A stretch of 18,698 bases of DNA, taken from positions 1 to 18,698 of the forward strand of contig PMCR01000109.1 of NCBI GenBank assembly GCA_003155465.1. The letters run 5' to 3'. A program made the position numbers and the translations under genes. This document shows, in pieces, positions 16,006 through 18,698 of this stretch; positions within the stretch are counted from its first letter, which is position 1, and each line of letters opens with the position of its first letter. The DNA comes from Myxococcales bacterium. GTDB lineage: Bacteria; Myxococcota; Polyangia; Fen-1088. The notes under the pieces are model-generated. The model was not told the origin of the DNA. It saw only the letters and a list, made by a program, of their open reading frames with translations, and made no database searches.

Positions 16006-16662
16006 TCAGTCCTTGTTGCGAATCGTCGCATCGGGGGAATCCGGGAAGACAATCTTGCCAAGACCGGTGACGGTTCCTTTGAGCTCGATGGTGCCGGAGC
16101 CGTCGGTCTTGCCCTCAAGCTTCGATCCATCGGGCTTGCGCAGAACGTAGCGCTCGTTCTTGATTGGGTTGCCTGCCCCGTCGACCAGCTTGACCTTCAG
16201 GGAGTCCGGCTTGTGCCGCTCGTCCGGGTCAACCCCGGGAACAACGACCAGAGGCGGCTGGACCTCGGGCGACGGGGGCGTGTTGAACGTGCCGCCCTTG
16301 TTGCCCAGCATGAGGTCACCCAGCCGTCCGACTGGTTTGCCTTCGACGGTGACGTCGAACGAGTACGCGATGAATTCGGCCGCGCCTTTGGTCACCAGAC
16401 TGACCACGCCGCCCGCGCTGCCGGCCTCGTCACCGGTGCTCTTGCTGAAACAAGATCCCTGCAGCATGATGGGATTCCCGTCGCAGGTCACCTTCTTGCT
16501 GCCCTTGGACGTGTCCTGGGACATGGCCATGTTCGGGTAGGGGATCGGCACTGGGGGACCTGGCGGCGCCGGGGTCAAGCAGACGTCGGGCATGAAGGAA
16601 ACCGTGCCTCCGCTGTCCTTGTGAACCACGGTCATGTTGTTCACGACCACTGTTGCCGGCAT
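16006..16662 (-). CDS. PAAR-like DUF4150 protein with C-terminal beta-sandwich-like extension
   Basis: A 218-residue protein with a perfect AAGGAG five bases before ATG 16662. DUF4150 features are 'VVHKDSGGTVSFMPDVCLTP' (12-31), 'GPPVPIPYPNMA' (35-46), 'STGDEAGSAGGVVS' (75-88), 'GAAEFIAYSFDVTVEGK' (93-109) and 'VGRLGDLMLGN...NT' (111-128). This family forms a PAAR-like cap on the VgrG spike and carries effectors. Residues about 153-218 ('VKLVDGAGNPIKNERYVLRKPDGS' region and 'GKTDGSGTIELKG') look like a small transthyretin/carboxypeptidase-regulatory-like beta-sandwich, which could bind cargo. The preceding ketoacyl-synthase-like gene ends nine bases before, and the lipoprotein gene starts one base after the stop. 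Confidence 0.92.
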   Translation of the reverse strand: MPATVVVNNMTVVHKDSGGTVSFMPDVCLTPAPPGPPVPIPYPNMAMSQDTSKGSKKVTCDGNPIMLQGSCFSKSTGDEAGSAGGVVSLVTKGAAEFIAYSFDVTVEGKPVGRLGDLMLGNKGGTFNTPPSPEVQPPLVVVPGVDPDERHKPDSLKVKLVDGAGNPIKNERYVLRKPDGSKLEGKTDGSGTIELKGTVTGLGKIVFPDSPDATIRNKD

Positions 16663-16671
16663 GGTGTCTCC

Positions 16672-17805
16672 TTATGGGCCAAGGGGCGAATCACAGGGCG
16701 GCTGGGGGCGTGCGAGCAGAATCGCGTGTCGCTCGCCCCCGTCCGAGGCCGTCCAGAGAACGGCCGAGTTTCGATCGCGATGTTTGGTGTGCAGGTAGTG
16801 CGCGGCCAGCACGACCAGCGCCGCGCCCGATGCGGCGCCCAGGTCACCCAGCACGGCTGCGGGATGTTCAAGCGCCAGCGGCGCCCGAAGGGTGTTGCCC
16901 AGGCGGGACAGCGCATACCCCCATTCCCGCGCCCGGCTCATTTCGCCATTCAGATCGCAGACGACCAACGGTGGCGCAGCCGCGCCCGCGGGAATCACTC
17001 GGGACAGGACATCCGCCAGGGTCGCGCCGGCATCGTGTCCCGCTGCTGTGGCGGTACAGGTTGCAGTCGCCGTGGCGCCGAGCTCAGCCCACGGCTGCAG
17101 CGCGCGCCGTTGTGCCTCTGCGGCGGGCTCCAATAGGAAGAAGGCTGCGGCCTCGCCCGGACAGAAACCATCGTGGCTGCGCGTGCTGCTGATGCGGTAG
17201 GCGCGGTCCAGCGGTGCAAGCCACTCCGGGAACAGGTGGGAATCCACGCCGCCCACGATGGCGCGCTTGATCTGCCCCTCGCGCACCAGACGGCAGGCCT
17301 CGGTGCAGAGATCCAGCGCGCCCCCTGACCCCATCCAGGAGAGTTGGCGGTGCGCGAATGGCTCGTGCGCCGCCAGGTTGTGGAACCATTCGGTAAACGC
17401 GCCGCCCTGCTCGGGGCCCCAGTCAGGTCGCGGCCCGGGCAGTGAAAGAAACAAGCCGGTTCCCCCTTCATCGTCCGCGGTCAGTTTGGCCTTGTTCCAG
17501 AGGTCGGCAAACGCACGGGCCGCCAGCAGGGCAAGCCACTCGGTCTGGCGCCCCTGGGCGCGCCAGACGCAGTCCAGGTGAGAAATCGGCGAGGCTACCA
17601 GGGGCTCGCTCTCGTCCAGGTCGGGATCCTCTGGCATGCACAGGTATAGGTCGGGGCGCGCCTGTTTGCGTGGAATGTTCGCCCGCACAGAGGTGAAGGT
17701 TTGCGTGGCGTTCACGCCGACGGGGGAAACCATGCCCACTCCGCTGAGTACGAGATCGCCGCTCGTGCTCTCATGTGTTCGGGCCGACTGTCGCGGGGAG
17801 GCCAT
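16672..17805 (-). CDS. Beta-ketoacyl-synthase-fold protein lacking catalytic residues
   Basis: A 377-residue protein with a thiolase/ketoacyl-ACP synthase (KAS) skeleton: 'LSGVGMVSPVG' (20-30), 'ACRLVREGQIKRAIVGGVDSH' split as 170-179 and 180-190, 'DGFCPGEAAAFFLLE' (212-226), and 'LGDLGAASGAALVV' (319-332). The catalytic Cys normally lies about ten residues before the helix Ala (A170); here that position is in G-S-G-G (around Ser160). The first His motif (HGT) is replaced by 'DLNGEMSRAREW' (284-295), and the second (GH) reads G-D (Asp321). It is therefore probably not a condensing enzyme. Similar degenerate KAS proteins are found near PAAR/DUF2169 genes in other genomes, as far as I recall, with unknown role; a structural chaperone or acyl-binding role is speculation. 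It lies 9 bases after the DUF6484 gene and has no clear Shine-Dalgarno. Confidence 0.82.
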   Translation of the reverse strand: MASPRQSARTHESTSGDLVLSGVGMVSPVGVNATQTFTSVRANIPRKQARPDLYLCMPEDPDLDESEPLVASPISHLDCVWRAQGRQTEWLALLAARAFADLWNKAKLTADDEGGTGLFLSLPGPRPDWGPEQGGAFTEWFHNLAAHEPFAHRQLSWMGSGGALDLCTEACRLVREGQIKRAIVGGVDSHLFPEWLAPLDRAYRISSTRSHDGFCPGEAAAFFLLEPAAEAQRRALQPWAELGATATATCTATAAGHDAGATLADVLSRVIPAGAAAPPLVVCDLNGEMSRAREWGYALSRLGNTLRAPLALEHPAAVLGDLGAASGAALVVLAAHYLHTKHRDRNSAVLWTASDGGERHAILLARPQPPCDSPLGP

Positions 17806-17814
17806 GGCTTGTCG

Positions 17815-18321
17815 CTAGTTGACCTTGACCGACGCGCCCTTGATCCGATTCGTGCCGGTGGCGTGCGATTCAACGAACGCCCCACGAATCACCACCTTGC
17901 CGTTCTTGCTCAGGGTGATGCTGGCGTTCCCGCAGCGAAGCACGATCTCTTCCTGCGCATCGAAAGACACGCTTTTCCCGTCGATCTTGACGTCGAGCGC
18001 CTGGCTGGGTGCCCGGGGCGCAGACTTGGGGACGGCCGGCTTGACCAGGCCCACCAGGATCGGTTTCAGGGGATCGCCCCCGTCGAAGAGCAGGACAGCC
18101 TCGGCGTGCGCCGTCGCAGCGGCCTGGAGTCCCTCGCGCTCCAGCGGAAACGCAACGACCGCCGGCAGCGGGCCGGAGGTGCCACCATGATAGTCGACCC
18201 ACGGGACACCGTCCGCATCGACCTTGACCAGGCGTCCGACCCGGGCGTGCGGCAAGGTTTCCCGGCGTGTGCCGATGGAAATGACATCATCAATCCGTTG
18301 CGTCTTGTTCATTTTGGTCAT
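17815..18321 (-). CDS. DUF6484 domain protein, VgrG-tail-like spike accessory
   Basis: A 168-residue protein. ATG 18321 is preferred to ATG 18312 because GGAG (18332-18329) is seven bases ahead of the first. The N-terminal part 'ARVGRLVKVDADGVPWVDYHG' in two blocks (about 26-46) and 'VLLFDGGDPLKPILVGLV' (76-93) match DUF6484, an OB-like module. The C-terminal part 'IVLRCGNASITLSKNGKVVI' (125-144) and 'SHATGTNRIKGASVKVN' (152-168) resemble the gp5/VgrG beta-helix tail, where repeated strands build the spike needle. It lacks the gp27/gp44 parts of a full VgrG. It is the first gene of the unit and could trimerise below the PAAR-like protein or act as an adaptor. A 12-base palindrome overlaps its ribosome-binding site. 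Confidence 0.85.
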   Translation of the reverse strand: MTKMNKTQRIDDVISIGTRRETLPHARVGRLVKVDADGVPWVDYHGGTSGPLPAVVAFPLEREGLQAAATAHAEAVLLFDGGDPLKPILVGLVKPAVPKSAPRAPSQALDVKIDGKSVSFDAQEEIVLRCGNASITLSKNGKVVIRGAFVESHATGTNRIKGASVKVN

Positions 18322-18331
18322 GGGGCAACTC

Positions 18332-18343
18332 CGACAATTGTCG
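18332..18343. promoter_or_regulatory. 12-bp perfect palindrome at the ribosome-binding site of the first gene
   Basis: CGACAATTGTCG is its own reverse complement. It touches the Shine-Dalgarno GGAG (18332-18329) of the DUF6484 gene. With no loop it is more likely a dimeric protein-binding site than an RNA hairpin, and occupancy could block transcription or initiation of the whole unit. Confidence 0.4.
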
Positions 18344-18444
18344 ACTCTGGCACAGGGAAACTGATGGGGTTCTTGGGTGCGACGGGACCGCGTACCGACC
18401 CAGGATCTGACTTGGGACGGTCGGACGCAAGTGCCGTTCTGCGT

Positions 18445-18463
18445 GTGGCCATTATACGGCCAC
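18445..18463 (-). promoter_or_regulatory. Candidate -10 box inside an inverted repeat, upstream of the T6SS-like unit
   Basis: GTGGCC (18445-18450) and GGCCAC (18458-18463) flank a 7-base centre which on the minus strand gives a perfect TATAAT (18456-18451). No TTGACA-like hexamer is found 15-19 bases upstream, so activity might depend on a regulator bound at the repeat. The predicted leader would be about 120 bases. Confidence 0.35.
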
Positions 18464-18522
18464 CCCGAGTGAGCCGCGGAATCCGGGCCGGCTCGGCCGA
18501 CCTGTGCTTACGCTTCGCCCTG

Positions 18523-18540
18523 CCGGACTTCTTCGTCCGG
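18523..18540. repeat. 6-bp stem inverted repeat
   Basis: CCGGAC (18523-18528) and GTCCGG (18535-18540) flank a 6-base centre. The stem can be extended by a G-T and a T-A pair. There is no T-run on either strand, so it is not a standard terminator. It could be the end of a transcript from beyond the window or a regulator site. Confidence 0.3.
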
Positions 18541-18698
18541 TAACGCTTGGCGCCATGACTCGCAGGAGCGTCGGCGTCGTGGCAGGGCGGCCTCCAGAGC
18601 ACCGAATGGTTTGACGGACCGAGTGAAATTGCACAGTTGCGAGCGGCCCGAGGCGCGACGAGGGCGCGCCCGGCGCGGTGGAGGCAGGGTGGGTGGTA

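Larger units (their letters stand above)
18322..18698. other. Upstream region of the T6SS-like unit
   Basis: These 377 bases hold no gene I can support. They contain a 12-base palindrome at 18332-18343, a TATAAT within an inverted repeat at 18445-18463, and a hairpin at 18523-18540. A minus-strand frame is open from the window edge to a TGA at 18320-18318, overlapping the DUF6484 ATG (ATGA), but its third-position GC (roughly 60-65% by hand count) is no higher than background, so I do not call it a gene. Confidence 0.6.

Noticed and set aside
15781..17136. 451-codon plus-strand open frame
   Set aside because: It lies wholly antisense to the lipoprotein, PAAR-like and KAS-like genes, which have clear family motifs; the translation has no recognisable domain and is rich in Arg/Gly/Ala as expected of a shadow frame.
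16672..17805. Functional fatty-acid or polyketide condensing enzyme
   Set aside because: Cys, HGT and GH motif positions are all replaced, and no acyl carrier protein or other fatty-acid or polyketide gene is nearby.
17701..18543. 280-codon plus-strand open frame
   Set aside because: It is antisense to the DUF6484 and KAS-like genes with no motif or ribosome-binding site, and is explained by GC-rich codon use on the other strand.
1..18698. Mobile elements, CRISPR arrays, tRNA or rRNA genes
   Set aside because: No transposase or integrase motifs, terminal inverted repeats, regularly spaced repeats or tRNA/rRNA-like sequences were recognised on reading either strand.

Overview
The window reads as chromosomal DNA from a high-GC Gram-negative bacterium, most likely a myxobacterium-like member of the Myxococcota. 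This is inferred from the very long Gly/Ser/Thr linker and Cys-rich module of a surface lipoprotein, the Tyr/Ser-rich secreted propeller protein, several long lipoproteins, and a type VI secretion (T6SS)-like locus of unusual composition. No rRNA, tRNA, CRISPR array, transposase or integrase was seen. Genes are packed tightly, and the three convergent gene pairs are separated by only 2, 28 and 10 bp.

Left part (1-7770): a beta-propeller protein truncated by the window edge (1-1023, +); a convergent DUF763 protein (1026-2252, -) with a helix-hairpin-helix-like stretch and a C-terminal sliding-clamp-like peptide; a DUF4380-type lipoprotein (2558-4075, +) with a Gly-rich tether and an eight-Cys module; and a divergent pair of multi-spanning membrane proteins, DUF6311 (4104-5822, -) and an ArnT/GT39-like GT-C glycosyltransferase (6130-7770, +). 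The last two look like cell-envelope glycan enzymes. The two divergent intergenic regions (2253-2557 and 5823-6129) each hold an inverted repeat and promoter-like elements.

Right part (7781-18321, all -): one compact eight-gene unit, probably transcribed from the 18322-18698 region. In transcription order it encodes a DUF6484/VgrG-tail-like protein, a ketoacyl-synthase-fold protein that has lost its catalytic residues, a PAAR-like DUF4150 protein with a C-terminal extension, a 646-residue lipoprotein, an 811-residue protein with a zinc-dependent phospholipase C-like metal-ligand pattern, a DUF2169 protein, a TIGR02270 protein, and a single polypeptide that joins a TssB-like and a C-terminally truncated TssC-like sheath domain. 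Three of the junctions are one-base TGATG/TAATG overlaps, which argues for coordinated translation.

Interpretation: DUF4150, DUF2169, DUF6484 and TIGR02270 proteins are known companions of T6SS spikes and effectors. The phospholipase-like protein is the best candidate for the delivered toxin, and the lipoprotein encoded immediately before it is a candidate immunity protein or a surface partner. The fused mini-sheath protein and the dead ketoacyl synthase are unusual. The core T6SS genes (membrane complex, baseplate, Hcp, full VgrG, ClpV) are absent from the window, so this is either an effector island serving a system elsewhere or part of a divergent contractile system.
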